Shown in pieces: positions 15,720 to 22,855 of a stretch of 56,683 nt of DNA. A model generated the notes under the pieces. It made no database searches. It was not told where the DNA came from and saw only the letters and a program-made list of their open reading frames with translations. Where the stretch lies: positions 1 to 56,683 of IMG/VR virus record IMGVR_UViG_3300042922_001010; one strand, 5' to 3'. A program made the translations under genes and the position numbers. The stretch is from a virus. Numbering within the stretch: the stretch's first letter is position 1; each line of letters begins with the position of its first letter.

Positions 15720-15965
15720 GTGCAGGAGTCTACATTGCGGCGACCTGCGTGGGACACTGGAACGGTGACCGTCCAGTACCTCTCATTGCAGGAATTTGCC
15801 GAGCGTATCGGCGTCTCCCGCGGTGCCCTCGCGGGGTACAAGTTGCCGGAACCGGACGTCCGTGTGGGGTCCGCGGCGAACTCGCCTCGAGGGTGGTCCG
15901 AGGAGACCATCGACGCCTGGAACAAGTCGCGCCCGGGGCGTGGCCGGTGGGGTTCGCGCGAGTGA
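15720..15965 (+). CDS. Small HTH protein (excisionase/MerR-like fold)
   Basis: This 81-aa protein starts at a GTG seven bases after GAAGGGA. Residues about 19-70 read like a winged-HTH of the AlpA/excisionase type: LSLQEFAERIGVSRGALAGY, then a wing and DAWNKSRPG. A shorter version could start at a GTG at 15764. It is far from the integrase, so it may be a regulator and not the excisionase; a closer candidate lies at 41.5 kb. Confidence 0.65.
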   Translation: MQESTLRRPAWDTGTVTVQYLSLQEFAERIGVSRGALAGYKLPEPDVRVGSAANSPRGWSEETIDAWNKSRPGRGRWGSRE

Positions 15966-16018
15966 AGTCTGCCGCGATGGGGGCCGCTCTTTGCGCGCCC
16001 GCACGTTCGCGGAAGTTG

Positions 16019-16092
16019 CGACCTCGACCGGACTCGAACCGGTAACCTCCCGCGGGACAGGCGGGCGCTCTGAGCCATTGAGCTACGGGGCC
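16019..16092 (-). tRNA. tRNA-Asp (GTC)
   Basis: Minus-strand cloverleaf: anticodon stem CCCGC/GCGGG with loop CTGTCCC (anticodon GTC) and T arm ACCGG TTCGAGT CCGGT. Acceptor GGCCCCG faces CGAGGTC with one C-A mismatch and one G-U pair, so it is slightly weak. CCA is not encoded. It sits just downstream of tRNA-Asn. Confidence 0.88.
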
Positions 16093-16104
16093 AGGGGTGG
16101 ATTG

Positions 16105-16177
16105 CTCGCGCGGCTGGGATCGAACCAGCGCGCTCCCGATTAACAGTCGGGCGCTCTGCCATCTGAGCTACGCACGA
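16105..16177 (-). tRNA. tRNA-Asn (GTT)
   Basis: Minus-strand cloverleaf: acceptor TCGTGCG pairs with CGCGCGA (one wobble), anticodon stem CCCGA/TCGGG with loop CTGTTAA (anticodon GTT), and T arm GCTGG TTCGATC CCAGC. CCA is not encoded. It begins directly after the HNH gene stop and lies 12 bp upstream of tRNA-Asp. Confidence 0.92.
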
Positions 16178-16483
16178 TCAGGCCAGTAGGCCCGGGTGCC
16201 GGCGTGCCGGCTCTTTGCGGCGGTTGCCGCGTCCGCCCTCGGCGGATGACTTGCGTTGGTGGTGCCACTGGCACAGCGATTGCAGGTTCGCGTCGCTGTG
16301 GTCGTCGCGGCGTTCCTGGTCGATGTGGTCGACCTGGTTCGCGCGGGCGCCACAGATGCGGTTGCGGTCGCTGCGGATGTGCTGGCACTGGTGGTGGTCG
16401 CGCGCGAGGATGCGCGGGCGGATCACCTTTTCCCAGTTTGGCGGGAGGGTGTCCTTGCGAGTGCTGCCCTGCCAGTTCGGCAA
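16178..16483 (-). CDS. HNH endonuclease
   Basis: This 101-aa protein has the HNH pattern: CQHIRSDRNRICGARANQVD, then HID, then NLQSLCQWHHQRKS, including the Cys pairs that hold the structural zinc. The TTG start at 16483 follows AGGGGG. Stand-alone HNH proteins of this size in phages can help DNA packaging or act as mobile nicking enzymes. Here it lies at the end of the early operon, directly before two tRNAs, so a homing role is possible. Confidence 0.85.
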   Translation of the reverse strand: MPNWQGSTRKDTLPPNWEKVIRPRILARDHHQCQHIRSDRNRICGARANQVDHIDQERRDDHSDANLQSLCQWHHQRKSSAEGGRGNRRKEPARRHPGLLA

Positions 16484-16498
16484 GTTGCACCCCCTAGG

Positions 16499-16789
16499 TC
16501 ACTGGTTGAACCAGAATGCTCCGATGATTGCCGCGAGGACGCCGAGTACGATGCCGACTCGAGCTAGCCAGACACCGGCGAGATGCTGGCGGGTTGCGAT
16601 TGCCCCGCCGGCGATGCCAAGAGTGATTGCCGCTGCGGACGCGATGAACGCGAACGGCGCATAGCGCGCTTCGACCGTGACGGTCAGTAGCAGGCCGACG
16701 ATTCCGAGCACGAGCGCCGCGACGGCGATGCCGCTGAGTCCCTGGTTCTCGGTGTCGGCCTCGGCTGCGTGCTGATCTCCCACGGTCAT
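16499..16789 (-). CDS. Membrane protein with two to three helices
   Basis: This 96-aa protein starts MTVGDQHAAEADTENQ. Hydrophobic helices lie at about 21-41 (GIAVAALVLGIVGLLLTV), 46-66 and 75-95. The pattern resembles short DUF4190-like membrane proteins. The ATG at 16789 fits the membrane topology better than an upstream ATG. Function unknown. Confidence 0.65.
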   Translation of the reverse strand: MTVGDQHAAEADTENQGLSGIAVAALVLGIVGLLLTVTVEARYAPFAFIASAAAITLGIAGGAIATRQHLAGVWLARVGIVLGVLAAIIGAFWFNQ

Positions 16790-16821
16790 GCGGGCATCCT
16801 CGCACGGCGCCATTCCGGACG

Positions 16822-16947
16822 CTAGTTCACGGAGCGGTAGAACGCGCCGGCGGCGCGGTCTTCGGCGTCGGAGCGATCCTGGTCAGCGCATTCCTCGGCG
16901 CGCAGCTTGGACGGCCACTCGCCGCCGCATTCGGGGCACGGGCTCAC
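16822..16947 (-). CDS. Tiny zinc-binding protein (41 aa)
   Basis: A GTG start follows GGGGGAG. The protein reads MSPCPECGGEWPSKLRAEEC, then a charged tail. Three Cys near the N-terminus (CPEC and a later EEC) suggest a half zinc ribbon. It starts 1 bp after the stop of the next tiny Cys-rich gene, so the two are likely co-expressed. Confidence 0.55.
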   Translation of the reverse strand: MSPCPECGGEWPSKLRAEECADQDRSDAEDRAAGAFYRSVN

Positions 16948-16948
16948 G

Positions 16949-17032
16949 TCACTCCCCCGTCGCGTTCGGACCGGCCTGGGATTCCACCAGGCACTCGACC
17001 TTGCAGGGCCAGGGGCATGCGTCGTTGCACAT
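16949..17032 (-). CDS. Tiny Cys-rich protein (27 aa)
   Basis: The ATG follows AAAGG. The product MCNDACPWPCKVECLVESQA has four Cys within 14 residues (positions 2, 6, 10 and 14), enough for one metal site. It lies between the phosphoesterase gene and the other tiny Cys protein. It is very short; the ribosome site and tight spacing are the only support. Confidence 0.5.
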   Translation of the reverse strand: MCNDACPWPCKVECLVESQAGPNATGE

Positions 17033-17043
17033 GGGCGCGCCTT

Positions 17044-18189
17044 TCAGAGCACAGTGAGGGATTGCATGTTGAAGCCGTCGTCCGTGATGTCGAACAGCAG
17101 CAGTCCGGGGTCGGAGTCGTCGCCGGCGATGTTGCGGAACCAGTCGGATCCGTTGTCGAGCGTCGGCGCCTGCAGCCACCACTTGCTCCGCCCGCTGTGG
17201 GGGTTGCGGCCAGTCGGGAGGACCGACAGGTGGTGGTAGTGGCCGGTGATGAGGATGTCCGCAGCGCCGACGGGCTGGCCGCCGTGCGTCTGCTTCGCCC
17301 ACCATTCCGGCGCCTTGCCGGGACGGAACTGATTGCCGTGCGCGAGGCCGACCTTCGTGCCGCGGACGTCGACCACCATGGACTCGTCGTACATCGGCGG
17401 GAACTGCCACGTTGCGTCGAGCCCGGCAGCCTTGGCGACCTTCTCGACCTGCTTGTGCACGAAGATCCCAAGGTCGTCGCCCGGGCGTCCGAGGTTCGTC
17501 GAGCCGCGCCGCCAGGCGGTGTGATTCGACGGGACGCACGCGAGGGTGACCGGTCCGAATCGGGCCGCGACCTTCACGAACTCGTAGAGCTCGGTCGCGA
17601 CGAGATCCATCTGCTGCGACAGCGACAGGTCGTTCGTGAACATGGGGTTACCACCGGACTCGAAGTTCTCGAACAGGTCGTTGATGTCGGGCATGAACAC
17701 GGCGTCGGGCTTGCGGCGCTTGAGCTCCGCGGTGAGCAGCGCGCGCTTCTCGGAGAGACGGTCGATGAGCTCGGGCGTCCCACCGCGGGATCCGACCTTG
17801 CCTGCCTGTACGTCAGCGATGACCGGAACGGATGTCTTGCCGCTCGAGGCGGTGACGAGTCGCGGTGCGGGTTTCCGTCTCGCAGTGGCGTACAGGGCAG
17901 GCAGGTCGTGGTGTGTGGACCGTCGCCGGAACTGGGCACGGTAGGAGTAGAGGTCGATGACGTCGCGGTCACCGTTCTCGGTCCGCTTGGACTGTTGCCA
18001 GGTGGAGCACCGGACGGTGTCGTCGACCACCTCGAAGACGTCGGGGTCCAGGTTGAACCGGCGGAAGACGTCGGTCCAGTCCGTGATGGGCGTCTCGGAG
18101 CGGATGCCGGTGAACTCGCCGCCGTCGGGGCCGAACTCGGCGCGGGCGGTGTTCTCGGGCTGGGTGTCTATGCGGTCGGCGAGGCTCAC
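17044..18189 (-). CDS. Calcineurin-like metallophosphoesterase
   Basis: This 381-aa protein has the phosphoesterase order VPVIADVQAGKVG (D-x-x-x-G), VFMPDINDLFENF (GD replaced by PD), ACVPSNHTAWRRG (GNHD replaced by SNHT), VGLAHGNQFRPG and ILITGHYHHLSVLP (GHxHH). Two metal-binding signatures are thus altered. It may be an Mre11-like nuclease or a phosphodiesterase. The GTG start at 18189 overlaps the preceding stop. Similar proteins occur in many actinophage early regions, usually called DNA repair exonuclease or metallophosphoesterase. Confidence 0.75.
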   Translation of the reverse strand: MSLADRIDTQPENTARAEFGPDGGEFTGIRSETPITDWTDVFRRFNLDPDVFEVVDDTVRCSTWQQSKRTENGDRDVIDLYSYRAQFRRRSTHHDLPALYATARRKPAPRLVTASSGKTSVPVIADVQAGKVGSRGGTPELIDRLSEKRALLTAELKRRKPDAVFMPDINDLFENFESGGNPMFTNDLSLSQQMDLVATELYEFVKVAARFGPVTLACVPSNHTAWRRGSTNLGRPGDDLGIFVHKQVEKVAKAAGLDATWQFPPMYDESMVVDVRGTKVGLAHGNQFRPGKAPEWWAKQTHGGQPVGAADILITGHYHHLSVLPTGRNPHSGRSKWWLQAPTLDNGSDWFRNIAGDDSDPGLLLFDITDDGFNMQSLTVL

Positions 18190-18416
18190 AGTGTGCGCCT
18201 CCAAGCGGCGATGGTGTGGATGTTCGCCCGGTAGCCGACGAACCCGTCGGACGGGTCGTCCTCGCGGATGGCGGTCCAGAGCCGCGTCGTCGAGACGTTC
18301 GGGTCGGTCGCCCACTTGAGGATGAGTGCGCGGTGCTCGGGGCTGAGGCCGTCGAGCCATGTCTCGAATCGGGAGCTTGTCGGCGCGGCGGTGTTGATCC
18401 GGTCTGCCAGGGCCAT
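18186..18416 (-). CDS. Hypothetical protein coupled to the phosphoesterase (76 aa)
   Basis: It starts MALADRINTAAPTSSRFETW. The helical body (LSPEHRALILKWATDPNVST, then RLWTAIRED) resembles the small putative HTH proteins found before nuclease genes in actinophages. Its first residues (ALADRINT) resemble the start of the next protein (SLADRIDT), suggesting a duplicated start or a shared targeting peptide. It overlaps that gene by 4 bp. Confidence 0.6.
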   Translation of the reverse strand: MALADRINTAAPTSSRFETWLDGLSPEHRALILKWATDPNVSTTRLWTAIREDDPSDGFVGYRANIHTIAAWRRTL

Positions 18417-18576
18417 GCGTCTCCTAGGAAGTCATGGCCGGATATGCGTCTCTCCGACGGGAGCACCTGTGAAGTTTTCCGCGGGCGTCGATGCCTGCGG
18501 TGGCGGCCGCGCACAATGGGCGGCCTCCCTGCGACCGGTATGCGCGAAAAGGAGGACGCGCGTGCCGGGAGGGTTG

Positions 18577-18640
18577 AGGGGGCGGGGAGAGTCGAACTCC
18601 GGGCGCCGACGGCCAATCCGTCTCGCCCCCGAGCGCCCCC
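18577..18640 (-). ncRNA. tRNA-like element, 64 nt, atypical
   Basis: A perfect 7-bp acceptor-like stem (GGGGGCG with CGCCCCC) and a canonical T loop (TTCGACT in GGAG...CTCC) are present. The middle is only about 32 nt: a CTCG/CGAG hairpin and a GACGG/CCGTC hairpin with a 5-base loop ATTGG, which cannot present a normal anticodon. It is probably a degenerate tRNA or a structured tRNA mimic. The stretch 18417-18766 otherwise holds only the terminator at 18673. Confidence 0.55.
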
Positions 18641-18672
18641 GCGGTATGTGGCGGGGACGGTCTGGAATGACG

Positions 18673-18706
18673 AAACCCCGCCGACGCGGTGCGTCATGCG
18701 GGGTTT
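18673..18706 (-). terminator. Hairpin terminator before the phosphoesterase genes
   Basis: AAACCCCGC pairs with GCGGGGTTT (9 bp), with an inner GACGC/GCGTC stem. The minus strand continues TTTCGTC. It lies about 60 bp downstream of the HTH gene at 18767 and upstream of the tRNA-like element, so it should end the long early transcript or leave downstream genes to readthrough. Confidence 0.75.
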
Positions 18707-18766
18707 AGAGCGTGGGATTGACCCAACCCTAGATACAGTATGGGGTCCGGGTGTAAAGCACAAGGG

Positions 18767-18994
18767 CTAGGGGGAACGAATTTTCCACCTCTTTCCGCCG
18801 ACGGATGCGGCGAGGATATCGGCAAGGGGAACGACTACCGCTCCCCCGGCGTTCTGCTTGCGGATCTTGTCCGCCCGGAGCCACGCGTCTATCGTGACGC
18901 GACTCACTCCGTAGAGCGAGGGCAGGGCTGACAGGTGAATGAGCGGGGACTCGGTCAGGTGACCTCCGCATCCGGAACGGTCGGTTTGGGGCAT
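18767..18994 (-). CDS. Small HTH / excisionase-like protein
   Basis: About 64-75 aa. It contains an excisionase-type winged HTH: LSALPSLYGVSRVTIDAWLR, then ADKIRKQ and a basic end GGKRWKIRSP. The start is unclear. An ATG at 18994 gives MPQTDRSGCGG; a CTG at 18960, five bases after GGAGGT and overlapping the previous stop, is the better coupled option but rare. It lies at the end of the operon just before a terminator. Likely a DNA-binding regulator. Confidence 0.6.
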   Translation of the reverse strand: MPQTDRSGCGGHLTESPLIHLSALPSLYGVSRVTIDAWLRADKIRKQNAGGAVVVPLADILAASVGGKRWKIRSP

Positions 18995-19695
18995 GGGGCA
19001 TACTCGGGGCGCGGGTCGTACTCCCATAGGACGCCAAACGGGTTGCCCGGCGCCTGGTTCAGAGGTGCACTCCGGCGTGTGCCGTCGAAGTAACGCCAGG
19101 GCTCCGGGTCGCATCCTTTCTGAGGCTTCCCTCTTGGCTCGAACGTTGTCATGAACGCCCAGCCGCGCGCCTTCGGTCTGCCCTGGATCCCGAGTACCGT
19201 GCCATCCGGCAGTCCGTCTTCCCCAAGCAGGTCGTACGTCTCCTCTGCGGCCCATGCATCCTCGACTGTCGCCCTGATGGGTCCGTGCTCGTAGACGTCG
19301 CCGTCCACGTGCGCGACGACGCGGTACTCGTGCTCTTGCGGCTCGGCCGCGGACGTCGAGTCTGGGGGCAGCACGCCTGCCCGTTCGGCCACGCGGACGA
19401 TCTTCCCGTCGAGCTCCGAAAGCGCGCGCCCCTGGTGCCCGCCGATGTGCTCGTAAGCGCCCAGCGCTGTGATGGCGACGTCGAGCAGCTCCTCGAGCAC
19501 CTTCTCGAAGGTGTTCGTCACGCCCTTGCGCGGGTTGGCGCCGAGCGCGCCGATGGTCGCAGTGACCACCTCGCCCGATTCCTCGGTGAGCTTGATGAGC
19601 CGGTGCAGGGTGAGTGCCTCCGGGTCGCGATGCGCGTTGCCGGCGTCGATCCATTCGCTGAGGCCTACGAGCGCGGCCTGACTGAGTTCAGTCAC
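18955..19695 (-). CDS. mazG: MazG-like nucleotide pyrophosphohydrolase
   Basis: This 246-aa protein has an N-terminal MazG-type domain (about 5-80) with the metal-binding motifs KLTEESGEV and EELLDVAI. The C-terminal 120 residues contain EHEYRVVAHVDGDVYEHGP and a Trp/Pro-rich end that I do not recognise. MazG enzymes hydrolyse NTPs or dNTPs to monophosphates, and some lower ppGpp. The GTG start (six bases after GGAG) overlaps the previous gene by 8 bp. It is in the same operon as the NAD-salvage genes. Confidence 0.8.
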   Translation of the reverse strand: MTELSQAALVGLSEWIDAGNAHRDPEALTLHRLIKLTEESGEVVTATIGALGANPRKGVTNTFEKVLEELLDVAITALGAYEHIGGHQGRALSELDGKIVRVAERAGVLPPDSTSAAEPQEHEYRVVAHVDGDVYEHGPIRATVEDAWAAEETYDLLGEDGLPDGTVLGIQGRPKARGWAFMTTFEPRGKPQKGCDPEPWRYFDGTRRSAPLNQAPGNPFGVLWEYDPRPEYAPCPKPTVPDAEVT

Positions 19696-20101
19696 CGGGT
19701 TCTCCAATCTGTGCATGTTTCGGATGCGGGGTCTTGGGCCATCCGGGGCGATGCCCGCAGACGGTGCATTGCCCGCACGAGAGGCATTCACCGACGCGGT
19801 CAGCGAAAGGCCACTCCCCCTCGGTGTCTTCGCGGGTGGCGGGCACGTGGCCGCGCACCATGTCGTCGCAAGCGACCCACTGCAGATGCAGCGCTGGCGT
19901 TCGGCGGTGCCGCTCGAACGCCTCGGGGACGATGCCCGCTCGTTTGAGGTCGACGTCGTTCCAGTCCGCCCAGCGGTGAGACGGGAACTCGCACTCGAGC
20001 TCCGGCGATTCGCCGCCCGACATGATGCCGCATACGTACCCGTGGCGTTTCACGGAAGCGCGGGTCTCGCCGCACTGCAGACAGGCATCACGTGCGTCCA
20101 C
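19688..20101 (-). CDS. Cys-rich zinc-binding protein
   Basis: This 137-aa protein has three Cys clusters: MDARDACLQCGETR at the start, an isolated YVCGIMSGG, and CLSCGQCTVCGHRPGWP near residue 110. At least one zinc ribbon is likely. The middle holds an RWADWNDVDL Trp-rich segment. No family recognised. It overlaps both neighbours and is part of the NAMPT/MazG operon. Confidence 0.6.
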   Translation of the reverse strand: MDARDACLQCGETRASVKRHGYVCGIMSGGESPELECEFPSHRWADWNDVDLKRAGIVPEAFERHRRTPALHLQWVACDDMVRGHVPATREDTEGEWPFADRVGECLSCGQCTVCGHRPGWPKTPHPKHAQIGEPGD

Positions 20102-20216
20102 GACTCTCCTCCCACTTCATGTGCCAGTTCGGGTCGCACGACGACAGCGCGACCCGCCCGTGGCTGTAGACGATGCCCACGGCGTCGCCGACGCGGGGCC
20201 AGATGATCCAGGTCAT
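20088..20216 (-). CDS. Hypothetical 42-aa protein
   Basis: It begins MTWIIWPRVGDAVGIVYSHG and contains SSCDPNWHMKWEESRG. The ATG overlaps the previous stop (ATGA) and the end overlaps the next gene. It is a Trp-rich small protein with no known relatives that I can name. Coupling to both neighbours is the main support. Confidence 0.55.
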   Translation of the reverse strand: MTWIIWPRVGDAVGIVYSHGRVALSSCDPNWHMKWEESRGRT

Positions 20217-20500
20217 GCGTTCCGCTCGGCGAGCCGGAGGAGCGTGGACTGAGCGTGGGTGCCGAAGTAGCCGGAGTGCGCCGCGCTGCGGAGGGCTGCA
20301 GCGCGCGCTCGGGCGGCGTGAGCCGCCAGGAGACTCGCGACGAACTTGTCGCACTCGTCGTTCGTCTCCTGGCGGACCCGTACCCACTCGGCGGAAGGGA
20401 TGAGCTCGTGCCAGACGTCGCCAATCTGGTTCACGATATTCCGCGCGACCGCCAGCGCTGCCTCGTCGACAGTGGCGACGTCTGCGGGAGTGTCAGCCAC
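20213..20500 (-). CDS. Hypothetical protein (95 aa)
   Basis: It starts MADTPADVATVDEAALAVAR and is entirely helical in appearance, with an Ala/Arg-rich C-terminal half (LLAAHAARARAAALRSAAHS). No recognised domain. It overlaps the end of the NAMPT gene by 8 bp and is therefore co-translated with it. Confidence 0.55.
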   Translation of the reverse strand: MADTPADVATVDEAALAVARNIVNQIGDVWHELIPSAEWVRVRQETNDECDKFVASLLAAHAARARAAALRSAAHSGYFGTHAQSTLLRLAERNA

Positions 20501-21998
20501 GCTCGTTCTCCCACTCGGCGGCGAGCACCGCGCGCACCTCGGCGAAGGACTGGTAGCGGAGGAACTCGCCGTTCTCCCAGACGGGCTGCAGCAGCGACCC
20601 GGCTTCCGCTTCCGGCGACGCCGACTGGATGAGCGTCGGCTCCCCGAAGATGTCGCGGGTGACGGCGAGGCGGCCGGTGGCGCTGCGCTTGAGTCCGCTG
20701 TCGGTGACCGGGTTTTTCTGGATGTCGCGGCCCTCGCCGTCGATCTCCACCCACGTCGCCTTCATGGCCGACCCGAACGTGTCGCGCGTGACGTACTGGT
20801 AGCTGTAGCTCCCGACGCCGAACACGACGTTGCTCGAGGCGAAGCCCTTCGCGGCGAGGCGCTCGACGATGACCTCTGCGCGCTCGAGCGTGATGCTGTC
20901 GCCGTAGATGGTCCCGATGTGCGGGTCCAGCACCTTGTAGCCCTCGGCGTTCACGGTGCCGCCGAACGTCTCCCAGAGGAGCTCGACGACGCCCTTGTCG
21001 GCCGGCGTGCGGGCGGCGTCGAGCGAGGCCGCCCATCCGTCGCGGCCCGCGAGGATCTCGACGGGGTCGCCGGAGTCGGGTCGGATGACGACCTTGCCGT
21101 CGCGGCCCACGATGTCGTCGCGCAGCGCGGGCAGGATGTTCGTCAGCACGTTCCAGAGATCCCACGTGTCGCTGACGATGCTCACGATGCCGGACGGGTA
21201 CAGGTCCAGCAGTCGCGAGTACGTGTCGAACTCGTCGGCCTCGCCGCCCGCGCACATGACCGAGTGCTCGGTGGCCGGGACCGATACGAGTACGAGCCCG
21301 TTGTCCCCGGCGTAGTAGCGGCGGATCCAGTCCAGCGCGGCGAGGGTGTCGCTGCCCTTGAAGCTGAGGAGGTGGCCGGCTGCGGATGCGGCCGCGGCCT
21401 CCATGCCCGCCATGCCGCGAAAGCTGAAGTCGTGGAGCTGGAAGTCGACGGACGCGGGGTCCGCGCCGGTGACGTCCGCGGCCTCGTCGAGCAGCACGCG
21501 GTACTGGTGCGCGATGGTCGCCGTGGTCGACGGGTGCCACACGGACGCGCTGAGCACCGTCTCCACGAAGTTCGTCAGCCAGAAGAACTCGGGCAGGGTG
21601 TTCTCGACTGTGAACGACGGCACGCGGAGCGGCACGAGCGTCCCTTCGGGGACCGCGGCGAATCGGAGCGGGAGGTACCCGAGTCGGTGGAGCGCGCGGA
21701 TGTGGTCGCTGCCGACCTCGTTCGGTCCGACGATGGACAGGATGGCGCCTTCGTACTCGCGGGCGACGTCGTCCTCGTCCGCGGCGAAGAACGGCGCGAA
21801 CGCCTCGATGCAGTAGCGCTGCAGGAACGCTTGCAGCCCGAAGTGCACGACCTTGTCGATGCCGGGGATGCGGCTGCCGCGGTTCGTGAAGTTCGAGTAC
21901 ACGCGGGTCGTGCCCTCGGGGTACTGGCGGCGGTGGTCGATCTTGTAAGCGTCCGACGCGAGGAGCGGGGCGATGGGGCTTGCTGAGGTGATGGTCAC
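20493..21998 (-). CDS. nadV: Nicotinamide phosphoribosyltransferase
   Basis: This 501-aa protein is full length for the family. It makes NMN from nicotinamide and PRPP. Diagnostic segments are QLHDFSFRGMAGME (about 187-200), SFKGSDT (212-218), SVPATEHSVMCAG with the catalytic-type His245, and VVIRPDSGDP (303-312), which binds the phosphoribosyl group. The GTG start overlaps the stop of the upstream PRPP synthetase, so substrate supply and use are coupled. In phages this enzyme supports NAD rebuilding, known as a counter to NAD-depleting defences. Confidence 0.93.
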   Translation of the reverse strand: MTITSASPIAPLLASDAYKIDHRRQYPEGTTRVYSNFTNRGSRIPGIDKVVHFGLQAFLQRYCIEAFAPFFAADEDDVAREYEGAILSIVGPNEVGSDHIRALHRLGYLPLRFAAVPEGTLVPLRVPSFTVENTLPEFFWLTNFVETVLSASVWHPSTTATIAHQYRVLLDEAADVTGADPASVDFQLHDFSFRGMAGMEAAAASAAGHLLSFKGSDTLAALDWIRRYYAGDNGLVLVSVPATEHSVMCAGGEADEFDTYSRLLDLYPSGIVSIVSDTWDLWNVLTNILPALRDDIVGRDGKVVIRPDSGDPVEILAGRDGWAASLDAARTPADKGVVELLWETFGGTVNAEGYKVLDPHIGTIYGDSITLERAEVIVERLAAKGFASSNVVFGVGSYSYQYVTRDTFGSAMKATWVEIDGEGRDIQKNPVTDSGLKRSATGRLAVTRDIFGEPTLIQSASPEAEAGSLLQPVWENGEFLRYQSFAEVRAVLAAEWENERG

Positions 21999-22855
21999 GC
22001 GATGTATCCGTTCAGGGTCGATGCGAGCGGGATGACGTTGAGGTCGTCCCCTGGGAAGTGCGGCGAGGGGTAGGAGTCGGTCGTCCACACCTCGCCGTAG
22101 TGGGTGCGGAGGTTGTGGGGTGCACCGCCGGAGAACACGCCGTGGCTCACGTAGAGACCGAGTCGCTCGCGGGGCAGGCCGGTCGCTTCCGCGAGTCCCA
22201 TGAACGTGCCGCCCCCGTCGCAGATGTCATCCACGATGAGGAACCGGCCGTAGTCGGGCAGGGGCTCACAGGTGAAGCCGGATAGCTTGCCGGTGTCGGG
22301 GTCGCGTCGCTTCTCCGCCCGGTAGAGCGGCAGATGCGTCGCGGCCGCTACCTTGGCCGCCCGGTCCACGGCGCCCTTGTCCGGCGCGATGATGCCGTCG
22401 TAGCGCTGTGGGCCGCCGCGGTCCGCGTGACCGACGATGTGTCGGCGCACGAGCCGCGTCGGGTCGACGACGACGACGTTCCGCAGCATCGACGGCATGG
22501 CCGGGCTGTGCGGGTCGAAGCAGACGACTCGGTCGACGGAGAGCGAGTTGATGAACTCGGCGTACACCGATGCTCCCCGCGGCACGAAGTCTTCATGGTC
22601 AGCGCGCGCGCCCGGAAGGTACGGGAGCAGCAGCACCGTATCCGCGCCGCGGCGGTAGGCGGCGTCCGCCCACATCCCGAGCGCGAACAGGTCGTTCCCG
22701 TCGGCACCGTAGAGCCGGGCGACCTCCGTCAGCGTCCCCTTCCCGTCGTTCTCGTTGACGACCTTGATGTGGGACTCGCCAGCAGGGAAACGCATGGCCT
22801 CGAACGTCGGCGTCGTCGTGAAGCCGGGTCCGATTCGGGTTGAGAACTCGATCAA
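21995..22855 (-). CDS. prs: Ribose-phosphate pyrophosphokinase (PRPP synthetase)
   Basis: This 286-aa protein is slightly shorter than bacterial Prs (about 310-320). It makes PRPP from ribose 5-phosphate and ATP. It shows LLPYLPGARADHE near residue 78, VVCFDPHSP near 110, and the PRPP-binding loop VDDICDGGGTF at 208-218. It should feed the downstream nicotinamide phosphoribosyltransferase, with which it overlaps. Shortening near the flexible and regulatory loops may make it less sensitive to ADP inhibition, but that is inference. Confidence 0.92.
   Translation of the reverse strand: MIEFSTRIGPGFTTTPTFEAMRFPAGESHIKVVNENDGKGTLTEVARLYGADGNDLFALGMWADAAYRRGADTVLLLPYLPGARADHEDFVPRGASVYAEFINSLSVDRVVCFDPHSPAMPSMLRNVVVVDPTRLVRRHIVGHADRGGPQRYDGIIAPDKGAVDRAAKVAAATHLPLYRAEKRRDPDTGKLSGFTCEPLPDYGRFLIVDDICDGGGTFMGLAEATGLPRERLGLYVSHGVFSGGAPHNLRTHYGEVWTTDSYPSPHFPGDDLNVIPLASTLNGYIA

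Larger units (their letters stand above)
14487..16488 (+). repeat. Nine dispersed AAGTTGC sites, all in one orientation
   Basis: AAGTTGC occurs at 14487, 14733, 14751, 14911, 15335, 15681, 15840, 16013 and 16482, always on the plus strand, with an extended consensus of about GGMAAGTTGCRMCC. Five are in coding frames (reading QVA, EVA, EVA, EVA and KLP), two in leaders, one at the end of tRNA-Asp and one at the start of the HNH gene. Mixed context argues for a DNA-level signal, comparable in style to asymmetric phage repressor sites. Confidence 0.6.

Noticed and set aside
15720-15965. Naming the small HTH protein at 15.7 kb the excisionase
   Set aside because: A similar protein at 41477-41698 lies in the lysogeny module beside the Cro-like gene and near int, which is the more likely excisionase.
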